A stretch of 5,076 nucleotides of DNA from CAIXSC01 sp040381235 (GTDB lineage: Bacteria; Planctomycetota; Planctomycetia; Pirellulales; Pirellulaceae): the NCBI GenBank assembly GCA_040381235.1, contig JBEIHS010000520.1, positions 1 through 5,076 on the forward strand, written 5' to 3'. Shown here in pieces: positions 1-5,076 of the stretch. Each line of letters opens with the position of its first letter. Position 1 is the stretch's first letter. The notes below the pieces were generated by a model. It was given only the letters and a program-made list of their open reading frames with translations, searched no databases and had not been told where the DNA came from. A program made the position numbers and the translations under genes.

Positions 1-300
1 CGCCAGAGACGCGGCCGGTTGCGAGACCGACTGTGCGGCCGGCTGCGAAGACGGGGCCGGGGACGATTGTGAGGATGACTGTGAGGCCGACTGTGAGGCC
101 GACTGCGAGGACGGCTGTGAGGATGACTGTGAGACCGAATGTGAGACCGAATGTGAGACCGACTGTGAGACCGATTGTGAGGATGGCTGTGAGGACGGCT
201 GTGAGGCCGACTGCGAAGACGGGGCCGGGGACGATTGTGAGGATGACTGTGAGGACGGCTGTGAGGACGGCTGTGACGCGGCGCGGTTGTCGGAATCCAT
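1..300 (-). CDS. Putative third operon gene, N-terminal part only (Ser/Gln/Pro-rich repeats), frame uncertain
   Basis: An open minus-strand frame of 100 codons that runs off the left edge. It starts at ATG 300 (MDSDNRAASQ), preceded by GGAG (plus-strand 308-311) with a 7-nt spacer, and lies 27 nt after the DUF1501 stop. Almost all of it is a 12-bp array, read here as Ser-Gln-rich tetrapeptides (SSQP, SSQS, SASQ, SVSQ) with two SSPAPSSQ blocks, like a flexible linker or surface stalk. Three of the six variable positions in the repeat unit are third codon positions in this frame, which favours it over the other two minus frames. Alternatives: ATG 322, five nt after the DUF1501 stop, opens another frame (MKHLELPHGFRQPRR, then Thr/Val/Leu/Ile-rich sequence ending PGPVFA) that resembles a signal peptide with an expanded hydrophobic core; a plus-strand Cys/Asp/Glu-rich frame; or no gene at all. 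No domain is recognisable and no function is assigned. Confidence 0.4.
   Translation of the reverse strand, partial: MDSDNRAASQPSSQPSSQSSSQSSPAPSSQSASQPSSQPSSQSVSQSVSHSVSHSVSQSSSQPSSQSASQSASQSSSQSSPAPSSQPAAQSVSQPAASLA
20..271. repeat. 12-bp tandem array, 21 units (left array)
   Basis: Consecutive 12-mers in strict register from 20 to 271, plus a degenerate unit at 272-283. The plus-strand consensus is TGTGAGGCCGAC, with variants such as TGTGAGACCGAA, TGTGAGGATGAC and TGTGAGGACGGC. Two unit pairs are diverged (tgcgaagacggg followed by gccggggacgat, at 44-67 and 212-235), and these lie in a longer perfect duplication. There is no length slippage: every unit is 12 bp, so any frame through it is preserved. 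The minus strand has no stop codon in any frame here; the plus strand has stops in only one frame (TGA). Confidence 0.97.
43..254. repeat. 44-bp perfect direct repeat pair (43-86 and 211-254), offset 168 bp
   Basis: The 44 bases at 43-86 recur without mismatch at 211-254. The offset of 168 bp is exactly 14 twelve-bp units, so the array carries a higher-order duplication in register with both the unit and the codon. Each copy includes the diverged tgcgaagacggg/gccggggacgat pair. In the preferred minus frame both copies encode the same SSPAPSSQ block. This suggests that a multi-unit block was duplicated after the basic array had formed and diverged. Confidence 0.95.
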
Positions 301-307
301 GCGGCAA

Positions 308-311
308 CTCC
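308..311 (-). promoter_or_regulatory. Shine-Dalgarno GGAG before the putative third gene
   Basis: GGAG on the minus strand, 7 nt before ATG 300, is the best-placed ribosome-binding motif in the spacer after DUF1501. It supports the Ser/Gln-rich frame over the ATG 322 frame, which has no comparable motif. Four bases can match by chance, so the weight is modest. Confidence 0.45.
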
Positions 312-327
312 AGGTGTTTCATGAGCG

Positions 328-1812
328 TCAGGCGAGCACTTCGTGGATCAAACGCGTCTTGTAGACATCGGTCAAACGCTCATCGCGGCTATGGTGCGAA
401 TAGGTGAGCCGCTCGTGGTCGAGTCCCAGGAGATGCAAGAGCGTGGCATGAAGGTCGGCGGTTTGCGTGCGGTGCTGGATGGCGCGATAGCCGAAGTCGT
501 CGGTCGCTCCATGCGCGTAGCCGCCGCGAATTCCACCGCCTGCCAGCCAGATGCTGAAACCGTAGGGATGGTGATCGCGTCCCTCGGCCCCGGTTGTCTT
601 CGTTGGATCGCGGGTCTCGGCGGTCGGCGTGCGGCCGAATTCGCCGCCCCACTGCACGATCGTCGTTTCCAACAAGCCGCGTTGTTTCAGGTCGGCGAGC
701 AATCCGGCGACCGGGACATCGGTCTGTTCGCAGCAAGACCGGGTGCCGGCGACGTTGTTGGCGTGCGTGTCCCACGGTTGTCCAGCCATAAATAGCTGGA
801 CAAAACGCACGCCGCGTTCGACCAGCCGCCGCGCCATCAGACAGCGTCGGCCGTAGGATCGCGTGCGGTCGTTATCCAGGCCGTAGAGCCGCCGCGTCGC
901 CTCGGTTTCGCGTTCGAGATCCAGCGCGTCGGTGGCCGTCAATTGCATGCGGGCCGCCAATTCGAAACTGGCGATCCGCGCATCAAGCTCCAGTTCGCCG
1001 GGCCGGGCCGCGCGGTGGCGGGCGTTGAGAGCACGGAGCAAGCCGAATCGGCCCGCTTCGACTCCGGCGTCCCGCATCGCAGCGGGCCGCAAATGCAACA
1101 CAGGCGAACCTTCCGAACGCACGGCCGTCCCTTGAAACAGCGGCGGCAGCCAGCCACTGGACCAATTTCTTGTGCCATCCACGGGCAAACCGCGCGGATC
1201 GGGAAGGGCGACATACGCTGGCAGGTTTTCATTCTCCGTTCCCAGCCCGTACGCCACCCAAGACCCGATGTTGGGACGGCCCGCCACCGTCAAGCCGGTG
1301 TTCGCCATCCAGATCGCCTGCTCGTGATTGCGATGCTCGGTGAACATCGAGCGGATCACGGTGATATCGTCCGCGTGGCGGGCGATCGCCGGCAGTGTTT
1401 CCGAAAACTCGAGGCCGCTCGCGCCATGGCGACTAAACTTGAATGGACTGCCAAGCAGAAAACTCGTCCGCTTCTCATCATCCGCGACCTCGTCCGGCGG
1501 CGCCTGCCCGCTGCGTTTGGAAAGCTCGGGCTTCGGGTCGAGCAAATCGACTTGGCTGGGACCGCCATGCATGAACAATTGAATTACCGCTTTCGCCCGG
1601 GGCGCGTGATGCGGCGGTCGCGGCCGCACATCGAGCGGCGCCGCGGGGCTCTCGCGGTCCGCCGCCATCGATTTCCCCAACAACGACGCTAAGGCGATTC
1701 CCGTGAATCCGGCCCCCATGCGGTTCAACCACGCCCGTCGCGACGACGGGAACGTGGCTGAGCACAGGTGGTTCGACAACGCGGCATGGTTTCTCTGCGG
1801 ATCGGTAAGCAT
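328..1812 (-). CDS. DUF1501 domain protein, Tat-exported, alkaline-phosphatase-like fold
   Basis: A 494-aa protein of the DUF1501 family (Pfam PF07394), which belongs to the alkaline phosphatase/sulfatase-like superfamily. A twin-arginine signal is visible: SRRAWLNR at 24-31, a hydrophobic stretch MGAGFTGIALASLLG at 32-46 and possible cleavage near SMAAD (48-52). Candidate metal-site motifs appear in the expected order: MHGGPSQVDLLDPKP (81-95), WDTHANN (347-353), GGEFGRTP (389-396) and GRDHHPYGF (411-419). The C-terminus, with LHATLLHLLGLDHERLTY and RLTDVY, is full length for the family. ATG at 1812 is preferred because a purine-rich GGGGGAAG lies about 6 nt upstream and the Tat motif then sits near the N-terminus. 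The frame also extends back to ATG 1977, overlapping the upstream gene by about 100 nt, but those extra 55 residues look like translated gene end and spacer. Co-directional with the cytochrome gene across 64 bp, so probably one transcript. Substrate and activity are unknown. Confidence 0.93.
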   Translation of the reverse strand: MLTDPQRNHAALSNHLCSATFPSSRRAWLNRMGAGFTGIALASLLGKSMAADRESPAAPLDVRPRPPHHAPRAKAVIQLFMHGGPSQVDLLDPKPELSKRSGQAPPDEVADDEKRTSFLLGSPFKFSRHGASGLEFSETLPAIARHADDITVIRSMFTEHRNHEQAIWMANTGLTVAGRPNIGSWVAYGLGTENENLPAYVALPDPRGLPVDGTRNWSSGWLPPLFQGTAVRSEGSPVLHLRPAAMRDAGVEAGRFGLLRALNARHRAARPGELELDARIASFELAARMQLTATDALDLERETEATRRLYGLDNDRTRSYGRRCLMARRLVERGVRFVQLFMAGQPWDTHANNVAGTRSCCEQTDVPVAGLLADLKQRGLLETTIVQWGGEFGRTPTAETRDPTKTTGAEGRDHHPYGFSIWLAGGGIRGGYAHGATDDFGYRAIQHRTQTADLHATLLHLLGLDHERLTYSHHSRDERLTDVYKTRLIHEVLA

Positions 1813-1826
1813 GGTCGCTTCCCCCG
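1813..1826 (-). promoter_or_regulatory. Probable ribosome-binding region of the DUF1501 gene
   Basis: Read on the minus strand, GGGGGAAG lies about 6 nt (CGACC plus one) before ATG 1812. It is purine-rich but not a perfect GGAGG. It helps choose ATG 1812 over the upstream in-frame ATG at 1977, which lies inside the preceding gene. Confidence 0.5.
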
Positions 1827-1863
1827 TGGGCGTCGTAGGTCGTGGGCGTCGTGGGTCGTGGGC
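1825..1863. repeat. 16-bp tandem repeat, about 2.4 copies, in the spacer between the two main genes
   Basis: On the plus strand cgtgggcgtcgtaggt (1825-1840) is followed by cgtgggcgtcgtgggt (1841-1856, one mismatch) and then a partial copy cgtgggc (1857-1863). It fills most of the 64-bp spacer between the cytochrome gene stop (1877) and the DUF1501 start (1812) and ends about 12 nt before the start codon. No clear hairpin or terminator is formed. A role in spacing or translation is possible but not shown. Confidence 0.85.
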
Positions 1864-1876
1864 TTCTGGGTACAGA

Positions 1877-4800
1877 TCAGTCGATGTAAACGAATTCATT
1901 GGCCGCGAGCAGCATGTGGGCGAGGTCAATCCACGCCAAGCGTTCATGCTCGGCAGTAACTGCCGGCATTGTTGCACCAGTGCCTACCGCAGTGTTGGCG
2001 GTTGCCGTGTTGCCGGCCGCCACGCGGGCGTGGACAGTCGTTTGCTGGTCGAGGAATTGCCGCAGTTCGGCCGCTTCCTCCGGCCCAAAAGTCCGTGACC
2101 AAGCCGCCAACCCGAGGAACCGGATCGCCGCTTCGCGGGAGGTGCCGGCGGCGGTTACGCGGGCACGCTCGGCCAAGTCGCGGGCGGTGGCGGCGACCGA
2201 GTCGCTATTGAGCAGCGTCAGGGCCTGCGTGGCGACTGTGGACTGGCCACGCCGCGTGCAATTGACCGCCATGACGGGCTGGTCGTGGGACTGCAAGAGG
2301 GTCACCGGCGCCAATCGCAGGATTTGCAGATAGATAGACCGGCGTCGCGGGTTGGCGCCGTCCGCCACATTCACCTCGCCATCGCCGCGGCGGGCGACGG
2401 GAATCGGCGGACCGTAGAGACTGGCGTCGAGCGTCCCGGCGGCGGCGAGCATCGCGTCGCGGAGAGGCTCGGCTTCCAACCGCCGCAGCCGCTGTTTCCA
2501 CAAGAACCGGTTTCCCGGATCGGCCGCTCGACCGGCCGCCTCCGCTTCCGCCGACACCGTGGATGCTTGACGGTAGACGGCCGATGAGAGCAGCGTGCGT
2601 TGCAGCGACTTCACGCTCCAGCCGCGATCGGCGAACTCGCATGCGAGCCAATCGAGCAGTTGCGGATGGGAGGGCGCCGAGCCGAGCACGCCGAAATCCT
2701 CGGGGGTGGAAACCAAGCCTTCCCCGAAGTGTTGCAGCCACATGCGATTGACCATCACGCGGGCCGTCAGCGGATGCCGCGATTGGGTCAGCCAGCGGGC
2801 CAACGCCAGCCGCCGTCCGCTTGTCCGCGCCGAGCCCGGAAGTCCTGTTTCCCCTGACTCCGCGCCGCCGGTCACATTCCCATTCGCCTTCCCGTTCACA
2901 GCCGCCACAGCGGCAGCCGGTGCCGCCGCGGTGGCGGTGCCGGCGGGCGCCGCGGCCGTAGGCGCCGCGGTGGCGATCATCCGTCGCCACTGGAAAGGTT
3001 CGGGCGCCGCGACCGCCGAGAGCACGCCGGGTTCGACCGGGTCGCCGGGCGTGAGCGGATCGCCACGGCGCAGCACGGGCGTGACCACATCGCCCGGCAG
3101 GTCGTAGAGCGCTCGGAGATCTTCGAATCGGATCCGCTCGCGTTCCGCCGCCGCGATCGCCGTCCCGCGCGATTCGACCGCCTGCTTGTATTCCGGAAAG
3201 TTTTCCGGCAGCAGTTTATCGAGCGTTTTGTCGTCGGGGCGGAGAGTAGGTTGGAACTTCTCCGCGAGATAAGTTTCGATCGGCGAACGCTCTTTCGCGG
3301 GCTTGGCAAACGCCGCTTTCACGTCGGCCCGAATCGGTTCGGAGACGAGCGCTAACCGCGAGTCGAACCACTGATTGCCAAAGTTCACTTTCAGCTGGGC
3401 AAGTTCCTGTTTCACGGCGGCGATCCGTTTGTCGAGCGCCGCGTTCGCCGCTTCGGCCGCTTGCTGTTCGGCTCGCGTGGCCAGCGGCAGCTTGCGGTCC
3501 ATTTGCGGAATCCACTGTTTCGGGCGGAAGGCGGTCATCAACACCGCTTGCATCCGGTAGTACTCGGATTGCGGAATGGGATCGTATTTATGGCTGTGGC
3601 AGCGAGCGCATTGCAGCGTCAGGCCCATGGTGGACGAGGCGATGATTTGCAAGGTGTCATTGATCGTCGGATAGAAGTATTGCGCGTCGGCGTTTTTGAT
3701 CGAAGCGAAGTCGGGGCGGCTGGCGTCGGCCGCGCACCGCAAAAATCCGGTCGCGGTGACCGCTTCAATCACCGACTCGGGGAGCCGCGCCGCGGTTTCG
3801 TAGGCCGTCCAGTAATTCGAGAGTTCGTCGCCCGCCAATTGCTCCTGGAGAAAGCGGTCGTACGGCTTGTCGGCATTCCAGGCGCGGATCACGTAGTCCC
3901 GGTAACGGTAGGCGTTGGCGATCGGCCGATCCTCGTTGAGGATCCCCGCGGAATCGGCGTAGCCGGCCAGGTCGAGCCAGTGCCGGCCCCAGCGTTCGCC
4001 ATAATGCGGACTGGCCAGCAGCCGATCGAGTTGGCGTTCCCAGGCGTCCGGCGCGTCGTCGGCCTCGAAGTCGGCGATCTCCTCGACTCGCGGCGGCAGT
4101 CCGAGCAGCGCGAACGACACGCGCCGCAGCAACGCCGCGCGACCGGCCGAGCGAGCGCCGTTTAGTCCCTTGGCCAGCCTCGCTTGTTCAATAAAGGCAT
4201 CGATCGCTGTCCGAGGCGACTCGGGGGAGTCCGGGCGAGCTAACGGGACGTTCGCTGGGAGTGGCGGACGGTCGGCCCGCCAGTCGGGAATGGCCGGCCG
4301 GACCGGCGGAAGAAACGACCAATGCGTCGGCACCGTTGGCGCCATCGGCGCCGACGTTGTCGCGGTCGGCCCTCCGCCAGCTGTGGTGTTTCCCGCCGCG
4401 GTCACGGTTCCGCTGCCGGCCGCTTTCCCATGGCCGGCCGTGTTTGCCGCATCGGCGACAGCAGTGCTGCTCGGCGCGCCCTCGTTGATCCAGACACGGA
4501 TGAGTCCCTTTTCGGCGGCGGAGAGCGGTGGACCGCCTTGCGGCATTTCGCCGCTGGCAAGTTTCACCCAAAGCAAACTCGATTCGGCCGCCCCGAGCCG
4601 AATGGCCGGCCCCGACTCGCCGCCCGCCAACAGTTCCGCGCGGGATGCGACCCGCAGACCGGCCGCCGGTTCGGCTCCCGCATGGCAACGGAAGCAGCGG
4701 GCCTTGAGGATCGGCAGGATCTGTTCTTCGAACACCGGTTTGCTCGCCGTTTTGGGCGGCGGTTCGGCGGCTGAGGCCGCGGGCACCGCCCAGTTCACGA

Positions 4801-5041
4801 TCACGGACATAACCGCAACCGCGACAGCCATGGTTGCCGGATTAACTGCTGTCTTGATTGCCGATTTGATTGCCGACTTGACTGCCAACTTGACTGCCGA
4901 CTTGACTGCCGACTTGACTGCCGACTTGACTGCCGACTTGACTGCCGCTGTCACTGCGGCTGCAACTGACGCCGTAACTGACGCCGCAACTGACGCCGTG
5001 ACGTTCAGTCCGAGCCCGTTGTTTGGCGGCCGTGTGAACAA
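1877..5041 (-). CDS. Planctomycete cytochrome c protein, PSCyt1-PSCyt2(DUF1549)-PSD1(DUF1553), start uncertain
   Basis: Large exported dihaem-type protein; numbering is from the TTG at 5041 (1054 aa). Seen: 13 tetrapeptide repeats at 15-66; a hydrophobic signal-like stretch at about 71-91 ending ASA before AEPPP; PSCyt1 at about 101-190 with CFRCH (116-120) and a possible axial Met in GEMPQGG (M166); HWSFLPP at 240-246; DUF1549 at about 277-505 with CARCHSHKYDPI (478-489); a probable coiled coil at 522-552; PSD1 at about 741-1054 with SGRRLALARWLT, ARVMVNRMWLQHFGEGL and the usual C-terminal NEFVYID. Family knowledge: CXXCH binds haem c covalently, and this architecture is common in Planctomycetota next to DUF1501; its reaction is not established. 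No Shine-Dalgarno sequence precedes the TTG, and the frame is open to the window edge, so the gene may begin outside. GTG at 4954 and ATG at 4831 are alternatives; the ATG gives a signal peptide without basic residues. Domain assignment is firm, the start is not. Confidence 0.93.
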   Translation of the reverse strand: MFTRPPNNGLGLNVTASVAASVTASVAAAVTAAVKSAVKSAVKSAVKSAVKLAVKSAIKSAIKTAVNPATMAVAVAVMSVIVNWAVPAASAAEPPPKTASKPVFEEQILPILKARCFRCHAGAEPAAGLRVASRAELLAGGESGPAIRLGAAESSLLWVKLASGEMPQGGPPLSAAEKGLIRVWINEGAPSSTAVADAANTAGHGKAAGSGTVTAAGNTTAGGGPTATTSAPMAPTVPTHWSFLPPVRPAIPDWRADRPPLPANVPLARPDSPESPRTAIDAFIEQARLAKGLNGARSAGRAALLRRVSFALLGLPPRVEEIADFEADDAPDAWERQLDRLLASPHYGERWGRHWLDLAGYADSAGILNEDRPIANAYRYRDYVIRAWNADKPYDRFLQEQLAGDELSNYWTAYETAARLPESVIEAVTATGFLRCAADASRPDFASIKNADAQYFYPTINDTLQIIASSTMGLTLQCARCHSHKYDPIPQSEYYRMQAVLMTAFRPKQWIPQMDRKLPLATRAEQQAAEAANAALDKRIAAVKQELAQLKVNFGNQWFDSRLALVSEPIRADVKAAFAKPAKERSPIETYLAEKFQPTLRPDDKTLDKLLPENFPEYKQAVESRGTAIAAAERERIRFEDLRALYDLPGDVVTPVLRRGDPLTPGDPVEPGVLSAVAAPEPFQWRRMIATAAPTAAAPAGTATAAAPAAAVAAVNGKANGNVTGGAESGETGLPGSARTSGRRLALARWLTQSRHPLTARVMVNRMWLQHFGEGLVSTPEDFGVLGSAPSHPQLLDWLACEFADRGWSVKSLQRTLLSSAVYRQASTVSAEAEAAGRAADPGNRFLWKQRLRRLEAEPLRDAMLAAAGTLDASLYGPPIPVARRGDGEVNVADGANPRRRSIYLQILRLAPVTLLQSHDQPVMAVNCTRRGQSTVATQALTLLNSDSVAATARDLAERARVTAAGTSREAAIRFLGLAAWSRTFGPEEAAELRQFLDQQTTVHARVAAGNTATANTAVGTGATMPAVTAEHERLAWIDLAHMLLAANEFVYID
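1952..2023 (-). other. Low-complexity Ala/Thr/Gly segment near the C-terminus of the cytochrome protein
   Basis: Residues 1007-1030 (including AAGNTATANTAVGTGAT) interrupt the end of PSD1 between LRQFLDQQ and the conserved closing stretch LAWIDLAHMLLAANEFVYID. Composition matches the other two linkers of this protein and differs from the flanking domain sequence. Confidence 0.65.
2825..2974 (-). other. Low-complexity Ala/Thr/Pro then Gly/Asn linker before PSD1
   Basis: Residues 690-739 separate the LRRGDPLTPGDPVEPG motif region from SGRRLALARWLT, the start of PSD1. The first part is Ala/Thr/Pro-rich (TAAAPAGTATAAAPAAA), the second Gly/Asn/Glu-rich (NGKANGNVTGGAESGETG). The DNA contains a 12-bp direct repeat gccgcggtggcg at 2925-2936 and 2964-2975, consistent with growth by local duplication. 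Confidence 0.75.
4325..4471 (-). other. Low-complexity Ala/Gly/Thr linker between PSCyt1 and DUF1549
   Basis: Residues 191-239 of the cytochrome protein lie between the end of PSCyt1 (VWINEGAP) and the conserved HWSFLPP motif. They are rich in Ala, Gly, Thr and Pro (for example TAAGNTTAGGGPTATTS) and carry no recognisable motif. This is probably a flexible tether between the first haem domain and the rest. Confidence 0.75.
4844..4999 (-). repeat. 12-bp tandem array, 13 units, coding for (K/T/A)(S/A)AV tetrapeptides (right array)
   Basis: Thirteen in-frame 12-mers near the 5' end of the cytochrome gene. Read along the protein they give TASV, AASV, TASV, AAAV, TAAV, four KSAV, KLAV, KSAI, KSAI and KTAV (residues 15-66). 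The four identical core units (plus-strand ttgactgccgac type) lie at 4892-4939. Lysine occurs at exactly every fourth position from 35 to 63 (eight lysines). Several differences between units are silent in this frame (GTT/GTC/GTG, AAG/AAA, GCG/GCC), which supports translation. It ends one tetrapeptide (NPAT) before the internal ATG at 4831, so it lies directly ahead of the signal-peptide core. Confidence 0.93.
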
Positions 5042-5076
5042 CGTTCGCGTGGGGCGGGCGACCGAGGCGATGCGGA

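Noticed and set aside
20..271. CRISPR array
   Set aside because: Units are contiguous 12-mers without spacers, unlike the repeat-spacer pattern of CRISPR.
301..327. Terminator between DUF1501 and the next start
   Set aside because: No stem-loop followed by a T-run on the minus strand; the gap is short and looks like an ordinary co-directional spacer.
33..407. Plus-strand frame with VRPT repeats
   Set aside because: It is a reading of the left 12-bp array and then runs into the DUF1501 gene on the opposite strand; composition is driven by the repeat and no family is recognisable.
943..1692. Long plus-strand open frame (249 aa)
   Set aside because: Lies entirely antisense to the well-supported DUF1501 gene; long antisense frames are expected in GC-rich coding DNA, and no domain motif is seen.
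1951..1965. Palindrome cggcagtaactgccg
   Set aside because: A 7-bp-arm inverted repeat inside the coding sequence of the cytochrome protein, with only a one-base centre and no T-run; not a credible terminator or operator by itself.
1813..1977. Upstream start (ATG 1977) for DUF1501
   Set aside because: It would overlap the cytochrome gene by about 100 nt, add 55 residues without family similarity before the Tat signal, and has no advantage over ATG 1812 with its purine-rich site.
2205..2990. Minus-strand open frame (261 aa), Arg/Gly-rich
   Set aside because: Same strand as, but out of frame with, the intact PSD1 domain; the composition is typical of a shifted GC-rich frame.
3461..4165. Plus-strand open frame (234 aa)
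   Set aside because: Antisense to the DUF1549 region, which has clear conserved motifs including CARCHSHKYDPI; treated as a shadow frame.

Overview
The window carries a minus-strand gene block typical of Planctomycetota. It is GC-rich, and two adjacent genes encode the domain set PSCyt1-PSCyt2(DUF1549)-PSD1(DUF1553) and DUF1501, which is very common in that phylum. Nothing in the sequence fixes the genus. No tRNA, rRNA, IS element or CRISPR array is visible.

Layout, read along the minus strand from right to left. (1) About 5041 to 1877: a large exported protein with two CXXCH haem c sites and a PSD1 domain. It starts with an unusual in-frame array of 12-bp repeats (13 tetrapeptides, 4844-4999) just before the signal-peptide core. 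Its reading frame stays open to the right edge of the window, so the true start is uncertain. (2) A 64-bp spacer with a 16-bp tandem repeat. (3) 1812 to 328: a DUF1501 protein of the alkaline-phosphatase-like fold with a Tat signal. (4) 27 bp further on, at 300, the likely start of a third gene that leaves the window at the left edge. Its visible part is almost entirely a second 12-bp array (21 units, 20-271) containing a higher-order 168-bp duplication. Its coding frame is not certain.

The first two genes look like one operon. Both products are expected outside the cytoplasmic membrane, the first probably by Sec and the second by Tat. The pairing is conserved in planctomycetes, but to my knowledge its biochemical role has not been established, so a joint redox/hydrolase-like job is inference.

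The most unusual part is the repeat biology. Two separate 12-bp, codon-multiple arrays lie at the N-terminal ends of the first gene and the putative third gene, and three Ala/Gly/Thr-rich segments sit at the domain junctions and near the C-terminus of the cytochrome protein. Across the left array five of six reading frames are open, including a plus-strand frame with cysteine at every fourth residue.
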